Below, in pieces: positions 1-7,979 of a stretch of 15,437 bases of DNA. The stretch is from an uncultured Eubacteriales bacterium (GTDB taxonomy: Bacteria; Bacillota; Clostridia; Christensenellales; Borkfalkiaceae). The notes under the pieces were generated by a model. It made no database searches, was not told where the DNA came from, and saw only the letters and a program-made list of their open reading frames with translations. The stretch is from assembly GCA_900549005.1 (NCBI GenBank), contig URMT01000035.1:1-15437 (forward strand). The letters are read 5' to 3'. Each line of letters starts with the position of its first letter. The first letter of the stretch is position 1. The position numbers and the translations under genes are program-made.

Positions 1-97
1 TTTGAGTTATGCTGTTGAACCATTCCAACGGCAGGCAATTTGCCGTACACGCCGTTATTTTTATCTGTAAAGTTTAGCTGCAAATATCTTGTGCCGA

Positions 98-1099
98 TTA
101 CTTCGTCATTCCTTCCTGAACGGCAACCGCAACGGCAACGGTAGCGCCTACCATAGGGTTGTTGCCCATACCGATAAGGCCCATCATCTCAACGTGCGCG
201 GGAACGGAGGAGGAACCTGCGAACTGCGCGTCGGAGTGCATTCTGCCCATCGTGTCGGTCATACCGTAGCTTGCGGGGCCCGCTGCCATATTGTCGGGGT
301 GAAGCGTTCTGCCCGTGCCGCCGCCGGACGCAACCGAGAAGTACTTCCTGCCGTTTTCGTTGCACCATTTTTTATAAGTGCCCGCAACGGGGTGCTGGAA
401 GCGGGTGGGATTGGTGGAGTTGCCGGTGATGGAAACGGAAACGTTTTCAAGCTGCATAATGGCAACGCCTTCGGGAACGGAATCTGCACCGTAGCACTTT
501 ACCTTTGCGCGGCTGCCTTCTGAGAAGGCCACGCTGTCGGTAACCTTTACCGTTTCGGTATAGGGGTCGAACTGCGTCCTTACGTAGGTGAAGCCGTTGA
601 TTCTCGAAATGATATAAGCCGCGTCTTTGCCGAGGCCGTTTAAAATTACGCGGAGGGGCTTTACGCGCACCTTGTTTGCGTTCTCTGCAATCTTGATTGC
701 GCCCTCTGCCGCCGCGAACGATTCGTGTCCGGCAAGGAAGCAGAAGCAGTCGGTGTCTTCGTGCAGAAGCATTGCGCCGAGGTTGCCGTGGCCGAGGCCT
801 ACTTTCCTGTTTTCGGCAACTGAACCGGGAATGCAGAAGCTCTGCAAGCCGATGCCGATTGCGGCTGCCGCGTCTGCCGCCTTGGTGCAGCCCTTCTTTA
901 TTGCGATTGCCGCGCCTACGGTGTATGCCCAAACGGCGTTTTCAAAGCAGATGGGCTGGGTGCCGCGAACAATCTTGTCGCAGTCAACGCCCTTGGAAAG
1001 GCAGATGTCTTTGCATTCTTCTATGCTGTTTATGCCGTATTCTTTCAAAGTGGCAAGGATTTTTGCTTCCCTTCTCTCGTATCCTTCAAAAAGTGCCAT
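98..1099 (-). CDS. GGGtGRT family protein
   Basis: This 333-aa protein carries the motif that names its family, GGGTGRT, at residues 259-265 within a conserved SGGGTGRTLHPDN stretch. The rest is soluble, with no signal peptide or membrane segment, and has scattered cysteines (C33, C40, C51, C71, C89, C118, C120, C202, C246). The family is known from anaerobic Bacillota and is typically found beside a NifU-like scaffold; its biochemical role is not established to my knowledge. Here the scaffold gene lies immediately upstream with only 2 nt between its stop and this ATG, so the two are almost certainly co-transcribed and translationally coupled. The start is supported by a GGAGG site (plus-strand 1110-1114) lying inside the end of the upstream gene. 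A role in Fe-S or metal handling is inferred from the neighbour, not from a catalytic motif. No terminator was seen in the 97 nt downstream. Confidence 0.9.
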   Translation of the reverse strand: MALFEGYERREAKILATLKEYGINSIEECKDICLSKGVDCDKIVRGTQPICFENAVWAYTVGAAIAIKKGCTKAADAAAAIGIGLQSFCIPGSVAENRKVGLGHGNLGAMLLHEDTDCFCFLAGHESFAAAEGAIKIAENANKVRVKPLRVILNGLGKDAAYIISRINGFTYVRTQFDPYTETVKVTDSVAFSEGSRAKVKCYGADSVPEGVAIMQLENVSVSITGNSTNPTRFQHPVAGTYKKWCNENGRKYFSVASGGGTGRTLHPDNMAAGPASYGMTDTMGRMHSDAQFAGSSSVPAHVEMMGLIGMGNNPMVGATVAVAVAVQEGMTK

Positions 1100-1101
1100 A
1101 A

Positions 1102-1827
1102 TTAGTCAACCTCCTTGTCAGTTCTGGGGTCGATATGCTTAACGGCGCCCTGCTCCTTGGTGTATCTGCCGTAGGTGCCGATAGACTTTTCGTAAGCCTC
1201 GTTGGGGGTAAGACCCTTCTTTATGAAGTCGGTCATCTTGCCGAGCGAAACAAACTTATAGCCGCAAACTTCGTTGTTCTTGTCGAGGGCGATAGAAAGA
1301 ACGTAGCCCTCTGCCATTTCAAGGTATCTTACGCCTTTAAGTTTCGTGCCGTACATAGTGCCCACCTGCGAGCGGAGGCCCTTGCCCAGGTCTTCGAGGC
1401 CCGCGCCTATTACAAGGCCGTCGTCAGAGAAGGCAGACTGCGTCCTGCCGTAAACGATTTGCAGGAAGAGTTCGCGCATAGCTGTGTTGATGGCGTCGCA
1501 CACAAGGTCGGTGTTGAGCGCTTCCAAAATGGTTTTGCCGGGGAGTATTTCGGCGGCCATAGCGGCGGAGTGGGTCATACCGGAGCAGCCTATGGTTTCA
1601 ACCAGCGCTTCCTGAATAACGCCGTCTTTTACGTTGAGCGTAAGTTTGCACGCGCCCTGCTGGGGAGCGCACCAGCCCACGCCGTGGGTAAGACCTTTGA
1701 TATCCTTGATTTCTTTTGCCTGAATCCACTGTCCTTCTTCGGGAATGGGGGCGGGACCGTGTTCGAACCTGCCGGACACGCCCTTGGCAACACAAATCAT
1801 ATTTTCAACGTCTTTTGAATATTGCAT
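1102..1827 (-). CDS. NifU/IscU-like iron-sulfur cluster assembly scaffold protein
   Basis: This 241-aa protein has a NifU_N/IscU-like core over roughly residues 45-120, with candidate cluster-ligand cysteines at C53, C60, C81 (in TIGCSGMTHSAAM) and C110. The order and spacing resemble the three ligand cysteines of IscU/NifU, in which Fe-S clusters are built before transfer to apoproteins. It is longer than IscU (about 130 aa); the C-terminal half has no recognisable redox domain and probably belongs to the GGGtGRT-associated subfamily. The start is well supported: a GGAGG site (plus-strand 1836-1840) lies 8 nt upstream of the ATG and a promoter is found at 1908-1936. It is the first gene of a two-gene operon with the GGGtGRT gene. 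No isc/suf cysteine desulfurase is present in the window, so the sulfur donor must be encoded elsewhere. The scaffold role is inferred from family similarity. Confidence 0.87.
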   Translation of the reverse strand: MQYSKDVENMICVAKGVSGRFEHGPAPIPEEGQWIQAKEIKDIKGLTHGVGWCAPQQGACKLTLNVKDGVIQEALVETIGCSGMTHSAAMAAEILPGKTILEALNTDLVCDAINTAMRELFLQIVYGRTQSAFSDDGLVIGAGLEDLGKGLRSQVGTMYGTKLKGVRYLEMAEGYVLSIALDKNNEVCGYKFVSLGKMTDFIKKGLTPNEAYEKSIGTYGRYTKEQGAVKHIDPRTDKEVD

Positions 1828-1907
1828 TTTGTGTTCCTCCGTTTAAAATTTGCCGCTTCGCGCTAAAACCTTACGCAATGCGCGCACGGCTTGTCTTTCC
1901 GTATGCG

Positions 1908-1936
1908 ATTATAACACAAAAGAAAATTTTAATCAA
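1908..1936 (-). promoter_or_regulatory. Sigma-A-type promoter of the NifU-like/GGGtGRT operon
   Basis: On the minus strand, a -35 TTGATT (1936-1931) is followed after 17 bp by a perfect -10 TATAAT (1913-1908). Transcription would start near 1901, giving a leader of about 75 nt before the ATG at 1827. Confidence 0.75.
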
Positions 1937-2012
1937 TATTTTACGAGCGATAAAATGTTACCAACCTGTAAAATTTTTTGTTCGCCCCCCGGCCCCGTCG
2001 GCCGCACCGTCA

Positions 2013-2030
2013 GTTAAAGTAAACTTTAAC
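2013..2030. promoter_or_regulatory. 18-bp palindrome, candidate operator between divergent operons
   Basis: GTTAAAGT-AA-ACTTTAAC is a perfect inverted repeat with 8-bp arms and a 2-bp centre. It sits in the 375-nt gene-free region between the minus-strand Fe-S operon and the plus-strand mcsA operon, about 77 bp upstream of the -35 of each promoter. It is not a CtsR heptad (GGTCAAA repeats) and not a CIRCE element. It shares 13 of 16 positions with the dyad in the cupin promoter at 14793-14808. An operator role is inferred. The rest of the intergenic region holds the two divergent promoters and nothing else I can identify. Confidence 0.4.
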
Positions 2031-2095
2031 CCCGTATGCCGCGCAGACCTTTCCCAAAAATAACAAAAATTTGCGTTTGCGGCCAAAAGTTTGTG

Positions 2096-2123
2096 TTTAC
2101 ATATACGCCAAATGTATTATAAT
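2096..2123 (+). promoter_or_regulatory. Sigma-A-type promoter of the mcsA-mcsB operon
   Basis: A -35 TTTACA (2096-2101) is followed after 16 bp by a perfect -10 TATAAT (2118-2123). Transcription would start near 2130, so a longer reading of mcsA starting at 2071 would begin upstream of its own promoter; this supports the start at 2203. No clear CtsR operator overlaps it. Confidence 0.7.
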
Positions 2124-2202
2124 TATATTGTATTATAGTATTTCGCGCCGCGGCGGCAACGTCAACCGTTTTCCGCAGTGCGGCGGCGGGGGCACACTTT
2201 TT

Positions 2203-2700
2203 ATGCTTTGTCAGCGTTGTAAAAAAAATCAGGCGACGATGAACGTCTACGAAAACATTAACGGCGAAAAGTACGGCTATAACCTGTGCGAACAGTGCTA
2301 TGCCGAGCTGTTCGGCGCCTTCAATTCGGCGGTAAGCGGCGATATCCTCGCCGAACTTTTAGATTCCGCCCCCAAAAAGCGCGCCCGCGTGTGCCCCGTC
2401 TGCGGAATGGATTATTCCGAGTTCGAGCGCACGGGCCTTCTGGGCTGCCCCTCGTGTTACGACGTATTCAACGAACAGCTTCTGCCTTACATAGAGCGCA
2501 TCCAGGGCAAGACGGTGCACGTAGGCAAGGTCAACCAGAACGCGCGCGAGCAGGACATCACACGCCTTCTGTTTTCTCTGCGCGAGAAGTTCGAAAGCGC
2601 TTTGCGCGAGCGAAGGTATGCCGACGCCGAGCGCATAAACGAAAAAATTTCCGACCTGTGCAAACTGCTGGACGGAAAGGGAGGGGACAAAAATGACTGA
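2203..2700 (+). CDS. mcsA: McsA, zinc-binding activator of the protein-arginine kinase McsB
   Basis: This 165-aa protein has two zinc-binding modules: C3/C6 with C29/C32, and C64/C67 with C82/C85. A C-terminal UVR motif follows (about residues 126-160, LREKFESALRERRYADAER), the helical hairpin also present in UvrB, UvrC and ClpC. In Bacillus, McsA activates the arginine kinase McsB and acts with it as an adaptor for ClpC, targeting misfolded or regulatory proteins for degradation. I chose the ATG at 2203 because it opens directly on the first zinc module (MLCQRC), has a G-rich ribosome-binding stretch just upstream, and lies downstream of the promoter; the in-frame ATG at 2071 would add a low-complexity extension spanning the -35 and -10. 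The gene overlaps mcsB by 8 nt, indicating translational coupling. The usual upstream ctsR is missing. Confidence 0.92.
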   Translation: MLCQRCKKNQATMNVYENINGEKYGYNLCEQCYAELFGAFNSAVSGDILAELLDSAPKKRARVCPVCGMDYSEFERTGLLGCPSCYDVFNEQLLPYIERIQGKTVHVGKVNQNAREQDITRLLFSLREKFESALRERRYADAERINEKISDLCKLLDGKGGDKND

Positions 2701-3709
2701 CATTTCGGAAGGCACTCTCGTCTCCACGCGCATACGCCTTGCGCGCAATCTCGAAGGCTATCCGTTCCCCTCGCATTTAAAGGGCGAAAAGCAGGCCAAA
2801 GAGATTATAAGGCTGGTATCTTCCGGGCTCAACCGCCTCGCCGACTTCAAGCTCTATTATATGGACGCGATAGACGATTGGGAGGCAAATTCCCTCGTCG
2901 AAAACCACCTTATAAGCCGCGACCTCGTCGCGCGCAAGCGCCTGGGCGCCGCGCTCATCAACGACGATAAGAGTATCTCGGTGATGATAAACGAAGAGGA
3001 CCACCTTCGCGAACAGTGCATAATAAAGGGCTTGCAGCTTCGCAGGGCGTACGACAGGCTTTCGGAAATAGACAGCAAGATAGGCAGGTCTATAAAGTTT
3101 GCCTACGACGAGCGGCTGGGTTACCTCACGGCCTGCCCCACCAACCTGGGAACGGGGCTGCGCGCCTCGGTAATGCTCTTTCTGCCCGCCATAACCATAA
3201 ACGATTCGCTGCGCGAAGTGGTGAAGTATATCTCCCGCCTCGGCCTCACCGTGCGCGGAATGTACGGCGAGGGCAGCGACGCCGAAGGCTATATGTACCA
3301 GGTCAGCAACGAAATTACCCTCGGCGAGACCGAAGATAAAATACTCAGCCTTGTGGAAAGCGTTGCGCGCAATATATTCGAACAGGAAAAGGCCGAGCGC
3401 GAGATGTTGAAGTCGGGCGAGCGGCGGCTGGAAGTAAAGGACAAGTGCCTGCGCGCCTACGGCATTGCCACCAACTGCGCCGTTCTGAGTTCGTTGGAGC
3501 TGGTGCGCCTTGCGGCCGACATAAAGCTGGGCATATGCCTGGGGTACATCCCCATCGGCTCCGTCGCCGTGGTAGACGACCTCGTCACCAGAATGCAGCC
3601 CTGCAATATGAACAGGTCTGCGGGCAGGGCATTGTCGCCCGACGAGCGCGACGCCTACCGCGCAGAGTACATTTCAACCCATTTGAAGCGCCTTGCAAGC
3701 GTGAGGTGA
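2693..3709 (+). CDS. mcsB: McsB, protein-arginine kinase
   Basis: This 338-aa protein belongs to the ATP:guanido phosphotransferase family and matches the usual McsB length of about 350 aa. The nucleotide-binding arginine motif STRIRLARN lies at 11-19, NEEDHLR at 100-106, and the active-site cysteine region ACPTNLGTG around C148. Near the C-terminus, RDAYRA (319-324) fits the RDXXRA phospho-arginine-binding motif that distinguishes McsB from creatine/arginine kinases and mediates allosteric activation. McsB phosphorylates arginines on damaged proteins, which marks them for ClpC-ClpP; known targets in Bacillus include the repressor CtsR. The start overlaps the end of mcsA by 8 nt, with a GGGAGGGG site just upstream. 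All key motifs are intact, so the kinase should be active. ClpC, the reader of the mark, is the next gene. Confidence 0.95.
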   Translation: MTDISEGTLVSTRIRLARNLEGYPFPSHLKGEKQAKEIIRLVSSGLNRLADFKLYYMDAIDDWEANSLVENHLISRDLVARKRLGAALINDDKSISVMINEEDHLREQCIIKGLQLRRAYDRLSEIDSKIGRSIKFAYDERLGYLTACPTNLGTGLRASVMLFLPAITINDSLREVVKYISRLGLTVRGMYGEGSDAEGYMYQVSNEITLGETEDKILSLVESVARNIFEQEKAEREMLKSGERRLEVKDKCLRAYGIATNCAVLSSLELVRLAADIKLGICLGYIPIGSVAVVDDLVTRMQPCNMNRSAGRALSPDERDAYRAEYISTHLKRLASVR

Positions 3710-3729
3710 AAGTAATCCGTTCGCTGATT

Positions 3730-3826
3730 GCTCCTTACGACCGAGCGACTTACCCTTACATTGTCATTGACGCGATTGACCTTACGGTAACAATCGCTAT
3801 TCCGTCGCTTCGCTCCTTACGACCGA
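3730..3826 (+). repeat. Direct repeat pair in the mcsB-clpC gap
   Basis: The 15-mer GCTCCTTACGACCGA occurs at 3730-3744 and again at 3812-3826, 67 nt apart. The second copy runs straight into the inverted repeat unit that follows. This is the left part of the 335-nt gap between mcsB and clpC, which holds no credible gene. Confidence 0.6.
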
Positions 3827-3919
3827 AACGAACGAAGTGAGTGAAGCGGAGAAATCTCAAAATAAAAATATTACGGCGGGATTTCTCCGTGCGGGCTTCG
3901 CCCTTAGTCGAAATGACAA
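3821..3919. repeat. Intergenic repeat family A, inverted pair
   Basis: A plus-oriented unit (3821-3860, ending GGAGAAATCTCAA) faces a minus-oriented unit (3878-3919, GGGATTTCTCC ... CGAAATGACAA). The GGAGAAATC/GATTTCTCC arms could fold into a 9-bp stem across a 19-nt spacer. The minus-oriented unit is nearly identical to the copy after clpC at 6626-6666: over 40 aligned nt I count one difference, in the 3-nt loop of an internal GGGC/GCCC hairpin. A third location is 11670-11742. The repeat is non-coding and probably a small mobile palindromic element. Confidence 0.75.
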
Positions 3920-3986
3920 TAATATAAGTTAAATGATTTTCGAAACTCTTATAAATCAAATCAACACCCCCGAAATTTTTGATTGA

Positions 3987-4010
3987 GCGGCACATATGCC
4001 GCAACTAACG
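3987..4010 (+). repeat. Intergenic repeat family B, copy 1
   Basis: GCGGCA-CAT-ATGCCGC is followed by AACTAACG. Its palindromic head and AACTAACG tail recur at 9207-9229 and 11605-11628, with a diverged copy at 9179-9201. It lies 34 nt before the clpC start. Between them is a small hairpin (CTTCCC 4012-4017 with GGGAAG 4023-4028) just ahead of the clpC GGAGG site. Confidence 0.65.
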
Positions 4011-4044
4011 CCTTCCCGAAAGGGGAAGAGGGAGGAATAGTAAT

Positions 4045-6567
4045 ATGGAAGAATACGGAAAATTCACTTCCAACCTTCTGGAAGTGATAGAAAAGGCCGA
4101 AAGCGCCGCCCAGCTTTACGGGAGCAGCTATATAGGCAGCGAACACATAGTTTTTGCAATGCTCAACACGCCCGACTGCACGGCGTGCAAGGTGCTTGAA
4201 ATGTGCGGCGTCGAAGAGCCCGCGTTCCGCGCATACTTTGCCCGCTCGATAGACAGGCAGTCCAACATAAACGGCTTCACGCCGCGCACCAAGCATATGC
4301 TTATGCAGGCGGCAGAACTTGCCGTGGCAATCGGCGGCGACAACGCGCTTGCAGGAACGGAGCATATGCTCTCGGCGGTAATGGCCGAACCAAGCTGCCT
4401 TGCCGTTCGCATTTTCAACGCGCTGGGCGTAAACATCACCCGCCTTGCGGGCAGGCTCGAAGTCGTCCTGCGCGAAGGCCTTAGCGAGGAAGAGGAAGAA
4501 GAGGAGCAGAACCCCTTCGCTTCCTTCTTCTCGCAGTCGCCCAATATGGAAAAGAGGCGCCCTGCCGCCCGCGGCGAACGCAAGACCGATTCGCTCGGCG
4601 GCGAGATAGAAAAGTACGGCACCAACCTCACGCAGAAGGCGCGCGAGGGCAAAATCGACCCCGTAATCGGCAGAAAGAAGGAGATTGATAAAATAATACA
4701 GGTTCTCTCCCGCCGCACCAAGAACAACCCCGTGCTTATAGGCGAGCCGGGCGTGGGCAAGTCGGCCGTGGTCGAAGGCCTCGCCCAGGCAATCGTCAAC
4801 AACCAGGTGCCCGACCTTTTGAAGAACAAAATAGTCTTTTCGCTCGACCTTGCAAGTATGGTTGCGGGCAGCAAATACCGCGGCGACTTCGAAGAAAGGC
4901 TTAAAAACGCCATAAACGAAGTAAAGACCAACGGCAACGTAATACTGTTCATAGACGAAATTCACCAGATAGTGGGCGCGGGCGCCACAAGCGACGGCAA
5001 TATGGACGCGGCAAACATACTAAAACCTATGCTTGCGCGCGGCGAATTGCAGACGATAGGCGCGACCACGCTCGAAGAGTACAGAAAATATATCGAAAAG
5101 GACGCCGCCTTGGAGCGCCGCTTCACTCCCGTACAGGTTGACGAACCTTCCGTGGAGGACACGGTAGAAATTCTGCGCGGCCTGCGCGACAAGTACGAAG
5201 CCCACCACAAGGTGGTAATAACCGACGAGGCGATAATCGCCGCCGCAACGCTTTCAGACAGGTATATAACCGACAGGTACCTGCCCGACAAGGCCATAGA
5301 CCTCATCGACGAGGCCGCCTCGCGCGCCCGCCTCAACAGTTACAACACCCCCGCGGCCGTAAAGGAGCTCGAAGACAAGTTGAAGCGCCTTACTATGGAA
5401 AAGACAAAGGCCGCCAAGGACGAAAATTATCAGCAGGCGCAGAAGCTCGTCGAAGAGATAAACGCCGTGCAGCAGCAGATAAACGACGCCAAAAAGGACT
5501 GGAAGGGCGGCGTGCAGACCAACGCGCCCTCTATCGGTTCAGACGAAATTGCCGATATAGTCAGCGGCTGGACGGGCGTGCCCGTAACCAAGCTCACCGA
5601 ACAGGAGAGCGAAAAACTCCTTCACCTCGAAGAAAATCTTCATAAGCGTATAATCGGTCAAGACGAGGCCGTCTCGGCCGTGGCGCGCGCAATCCGCAGG
5701 GCAAGGGCGGGGCTCAACGAACCCAATAAGCCTATCGGCTCGTTCATATTCGTAGGCCCTACGGGCGTCGGCAAAACCGACCTTGCAAAGGCGCTTGCCG
5801 AGTGTATGTTCGGCGACGAAAAGCTGATGGTAAGGCTGGATATGTCGGAATTTATGGAAAAGCACACCGTCTCAAAGCTCATCGGCGCGCCCCCGGGATA
5901 CGTCGGCTACGACGACAACAACGGCGGCCGGCTTACCGAAAAGATAAGGCGCAAGCCTTACAGCGTGGTGCTGTTCGACGAGATTGAAAAGGCGCACCCC
6001 GACGTGTTCAACATACTTCTGCAAATCCTCGACGACGGCAGACTTACCGACAGCAAGGGCAGGGTAATCAACTTCAAGAATACCATAATAATAATGACGT
6101 CCAACGTAGGCGCCAGCCAGATAAAAAAGATGTCCAACTTCGGCTTCCGTTCCGAGGATGACGACGGCTACGTGGATATGCGCGAAAACATTATGGACGC
6201 CCTGCGCGAGCAGTTCAAGCCCGAGTTTTTAAACAGGCTCGACGATATCATAATCTTCCGCAAGCTCACCCGCGAAGAGCAGGGCAGAATATGCGAAAAG
6301 ATTATCGAGGGTCTGCGCGAAAAGCTGAAAGTAAAGTGCGTATCCTTAAAAATCACGCCTGCAGCTATGAATAAGCTGCTTGAAGAGGGTTACAGCGAAG
6401 AGTACGGCGCCCGCCCTATGAAGAGGGTGGTGCAGAAGCGCATAGAAGACAGACTCTCCGACGAAATTTTGGCGGGGCACGTTCTCCCCGGCGAGCTTGT
6501 AACGGTAGACGTGAACAAAGAGGGGTCGTTCTCATTCCGCTCGGAAGAGGCCAAGGCCTCGGAATAA
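4045..6567 (+). CDS. clpC: ClpC, AAA+ unfoldase of the ClpCP protease
   Basis: This 840-aa class I Hsp100 has an N-terminal double ClpN repeat (about 1-145) that binds adaptors and phospho-arginine, an acidic linker (148-155), and AAA1 with Walker A GEPGVGKS (233-240) and Walker B ILFIDE (300-305). A middle domain with a UVR-like coiled coil (about 440-480) binds adaptors. AAA2 has Walker A GPTGVGKT (571-578) and Walker B VVLFDE (641-646). This order and the middle domain separate ClpC from ClpA, ClpB and ClpE. It unfolds substrates and feeds them to ClpP, which is not in the window. The ATG is preceded by GGAGG (4031-4035). It lies 335 nt after mcsB across a repeat-filled gap, so it may be read through from the mcsA promoter or use its own; I see no convincing promoter in the gap. 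A strong terminator follows at 6693-6740. Confidence 0.97.
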   Translation: MEEYGKFTSNLLEVIEKAESAAQLYGSSYIGSEHIVFAMLNTPDCTACKVLEMCGVEEPAFRAYFARSIDRQSNINGFTPRTKHMLMQAAELAVAIGGDNALAGTEHMLSAVMAEPSCLAVRIFNALGVNITRLAGRLEVVLREGLSEEEEEEEQNPFASFFSQSPNMEKRRPAARGERKTDSLGGEIEKYGTNLTQKAREGKIDPVIGRKKEIDKIIQVLSRRTKNNPVLIGEPGVGKSAVVEGLAQAIVNNQVPDLLKNKIVFSLDLASMVAGSKYRGDFEERLKNAINEVKTNGNVILFIDEIHQIVGAGATSDGNMDAANILKPMLARGELQTIGATTLEEYRKYIEKDAALERRFTPVQVDEPSVEDTVEILRGLRDKYEAHHKVVITDEAIIAAATLSDRYITDRYLPDKAIDLIDEAASRARLNSYNTPAAVKELEDKLKRLTMEKTKAAKDENYQQAQKLVEEINAVQQQINDAKKDWKGGVQTNAPSIGSDEIADIVSGWTGVPVTKLTEQESEKLLHLEENLHKRIIGQDEAVSAVARAIRRARAGLNEPNKPIGSFIFVGPTGVGKTDLAKALAECMFGDEKLMVRLDMSEFMEKHTVSKLIGAPPGYVGYDDNNGGRLTEKIRRKPYSVVLFDEIEKAHPDVFNILLQILDDGRLTDSKGRVINFKNTIIIMTSNVGASQIKKMSNFGFRSEDDDGYVDMRENIMDALREQFKPEFLNRLDDIIIFRKLTREEQGRICEKIIEGLREKLKVKCVSLKITPAAMNKLLEEGYSEEYGARPMKRVVQKRIEDRLSDEILAGHVLPGELVTVDVNKEGSFSFRSEEAKASE

Positions 6568-6625
6568 CGACCCGTAGGGGAACGCGGTCGAAAAATCTCA
6601 ACCGCAACGAACGCACCATTACTTC

Positions 6626-6666
6626 TTGTCATTTCGACTAAGGGCGTAGCCCGCACGGAGAAATCT
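6626..6666 (+). repeat. Intergenic repeat family A, single copy after clpC
   Basis: The unit begins TTGTCATTTCGACTAAGGGC and ends CACGGAGAAATCT, with an internal GGGC-GTA-GCCC hairpin. It is the reverse complement of 3878-3919, with one difference over 40 nt, located in the hairpin loop. It lies between the clpC stop and the terminator. Confidence 0.75.
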
Positions 6667-6692
6667 TAAAAAACTTGTCGGTATTTTTAAAT

Positions 6693-6740
6693 AAAGCCGC
6701 AGTGGGCGCAGAAATTTTTTCTGCGCCCCCTGCGGCTTTT
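6693..6740 (+). terminator. Rho-independent terminator of the mcsA-mcsB-clpC cluster
   Basis: A long hairpin pairs AAAGCCGCAG (6693-6702) and GGGCGCAG (6704-6711) with CTGCGCCC (6721-6728) and CTGCGGCTTT (6730-6739), with a single T/C mismatch in the stem and an A3T6 loop. It is followed by T residues. The 3' strand doubles as the T tract, and the A-rich start of the 5' arm could give some activity on the opposite strand. Confidence 0.85.
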
Positions 6741-6763
6741 CAGCTTATATTATGCAAAAAATT

Positions 6764-6790
6764 TGTACGGTTATACAAAAAATCCGTACA
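6764..6790. promoter_or_regulatory. Inverted repeat upstream of the esterase promoter
   Basis: TGTACGG (6764-6770) and CCGTACA (6784-6790) form 7-bp arms around a 13-nt AT-rich centre, 56 bp upstream of the -35. It could be an operator for a dimeric regulator. No regulator gene is adjacent, so this is only suggestive. Apart from this, the repeat, the terminator, the promoter and the leader hairpins, the 418-nt region between clpC and the esterase shows nothing further. Confidence 0.3.
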
Positions 6791-6845
6791 GATATACTGC
6801 TTTATAAATTTAAAGCATTAAATTCAAAAATGTGTGCAATTATGT

Positions 6846-6873
6846 TTGATTTGCTTTGGAACTATGGTATAAT
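6846..6873 (+). promoter_or_regulatory. Extended -10 promoter of the esterase gene
   Basis: A perfect -10 TATAAT (6868-6873) carries the extended TGN element (TGG at 6865-6867). A -35-like TTGATT (6846-6851) lies 16 bp upstream. Transcription would start near 6880, leaving a leader of about 105 nt. Confidence 0.65.
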
Positions 6874-6903
6874 ATAATAAGTATTTAAATATTTTGTCTG
6901 TAA

Positions 6904-6947
6904 GGCCGCAGGGGGCGGCCGCTTTTGCAGATATTTTATAATATCTG
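6904..6947 (+). promoter_or_regulatory. Two consecutive hairpins in the esterase leader
   Basis: Hairpin 1 pairs GGCCGC (6904-6909) with GCGGCC (6915-6920) and is followed by GCTTTT. Hairpin 2 pairs CAGATATT (6928-6935) with AATATCTG (6940-6947) and is followed within 10 nt by T-rich runs (6954-6963 and 6967-6974) that reach to the AAGGAG site. This could be an attenuator-like leader or a partial terminator. It matches no riboswitch class I recognise. Confidence 0.35.
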
Positions 6948-6985
6948 TGCATTGGGTTTTTTTCAGTTTTTTTTAAGGAGTGGAA

Positions 6986-7939
6986 ATGAGTATTTCAAAG
7001 AACTTTTTCAGCGCGATAGACGTGCTTTACGACGGCGCGCAGAACAAGCGCAAGTGTACCGAATTCAAAGACGTTGAATTTACCGAGGAAAAGGACATTG
7101 TCTACGACGATTCCGCGCCCGATGCTTGCAGGCTCGATATTTGTTACGTAAAAAATTCCGACGGCGCTTTCAGTCCCGCCGAACACATTCCCGAAGAGGG
7201 CGGCTATCCCGTAATTTTTTATATTCACGGCGGCGGCTTTATGGCAGGCGACAAGCGTTTCCGCCGCGCGCTTTCGCGCTGGTGCGCCACAATCGGATAT
7301 TTCGTGGTCAATATAAATTACGGGCTTGCGCCCAAATACCGTTTCCCCCAGCCTCAGCGGCATACCGTTGCCGCGCTCAATTGGGTGGAGCGCAATGCCG
7401 AAAAATATAATCTGGATACCTCACGAATGGTGGTTGCGGGCGATTCGGCGGGCGGCTATTATGCGGCAATGCTCGCCTGCATATGCACCCACCCCGAAAT
7501 TCAGCAAAAGCTCGGAATGAGCACGGGCGTAAAATTCAGTGCCGCGTGGCTCAATTGTGCCGTGTACGATATGGAACTGCTTGCCCACAGCAAGCTCGTG
7601 CTCAATCTCGGCGCGCGCACCTTTTACGATGCAACGGGCGCAAAGATAGAAGAGATAGAAAATTTTGCCTGGCGCGAGCTTTGCAGCGTGCCCGCACTCG
7701 TCGATAAAAACTTCCCCAAATCTTTCATAACGTATGCAAAAAAAGACGTTTTGTGCATAAACCAGGCAGATGGAATGCTCGAAGCTCTTGCAAAGGCGGG
7801 GGTGTATTTCGAGCAGTACCATACCTGTACGCTGGTTGCAAACCACTGTTTTTCGCTCACGTGGAAGGGCAAGTTTGCCGAAGAGAACAACCGCCTTGCC
7901 GCTGACTTTTTGAAGCGTTTCAAAGACGGCAAAATCTGA
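6986..7939 (+). CDS. Alpha/beta-hydrolase, hormone-sensitive-lipase-type esterase
   Basis: This 317-aa cytoplasmic protein has the signatures of the alpha/beta-hydrolase-3 (HSL, esterase family IV) fold: HGGG oxyanion-hole motif at 81-84, NYGLAPKYRFP (111-121, the family's YRLAPE-like motif) and the nucleophile elbow GDSAG at 152-156 with Ser154. The likely acid is Asp254 in TYAKKDVL, and the likely base His287 in ANHCF. Such enzymes hydrolyse short acyl esters; the natural substrate cannot be read from sequence. I chose the ATG at 6986 because AAGGAG (6975-6980) sits 5 nt upstream; a GTG at 6980 would overlap that site. It is a single-gene unit between a promoter and a perfect terminator hairpin. 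Its codon use appears less GC-rich than clpC's. Confidence 0.88.
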   Translation: MSISKNFFSAIDVLYDGAQNKRKCTEFKDVEFTEEKDIVYDDSAPDACRLDICYVKNSDGAFSPAEHIPEEGGYPVIFYIHGGGFMAGDKRFRRALSRWCATIGYFVVNINYGLAPKYRFPQPQRHTVAALNWVERNAEKYNLDTSRMVVAGDSAGGYYAAMLACICTHPEIQQKLGMSTGVKFSAAWLNCAVYDMELLAHSKLVLNLGARTFYDATGAKIEEIENFAWRELCSVPALVDKNFPKSFITYAKKDVLCINQADGMLEALAKAGVYFEQYHTCTLVANHCFSLTWKGKFAEENNRLAADFLKRFKDGKI

Positions 7940-7979
7940 TTTTTTATAACTTTTATTCAGTTCGTATATTTTATTTTCA

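Noticed and set aside
28..46. Hairpin ACGGCA/TGCCGT downstream of the GGGtGRT gene as a terminator
   Set aside because: The stem is only 6 bp and no T tract follows on the minus strand.
1135..1818. Plus-strand frame opposite the NifU-like gene
   Set aside because: It mirrors the conserved scaffold gene and lacks any start signal or domain.
2071..2202. A 44-codon N-terminal extension of mcsA from an ATG at 2071
   Set aside because: It spans the promoter at 2096-2123 and has low-complexity content, while the ATG at 2203 opens on the conserved zinc module.
2096..2202. A CtsR or CIRCE operator at the mcsA promoter
   Set aside because: I looked for GGTCAAA heptads and for TTAGCACTC/GAGTGCTAA and found neither.
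3821..3919. The inverted repeat between mcsB and clpC as an intrinsic terminator
   Set aside because: The possible stem is AT-rich with a 19-nt spacer and no T tract follows; it belongs to a dispersed repeat family.
3961..4965. Long open frame on the minus strand opposite clpC
   Set aside because: It is the shadow of the GC-rich clpC coding frame, with no ribosome-binding site and no recognisable domain.
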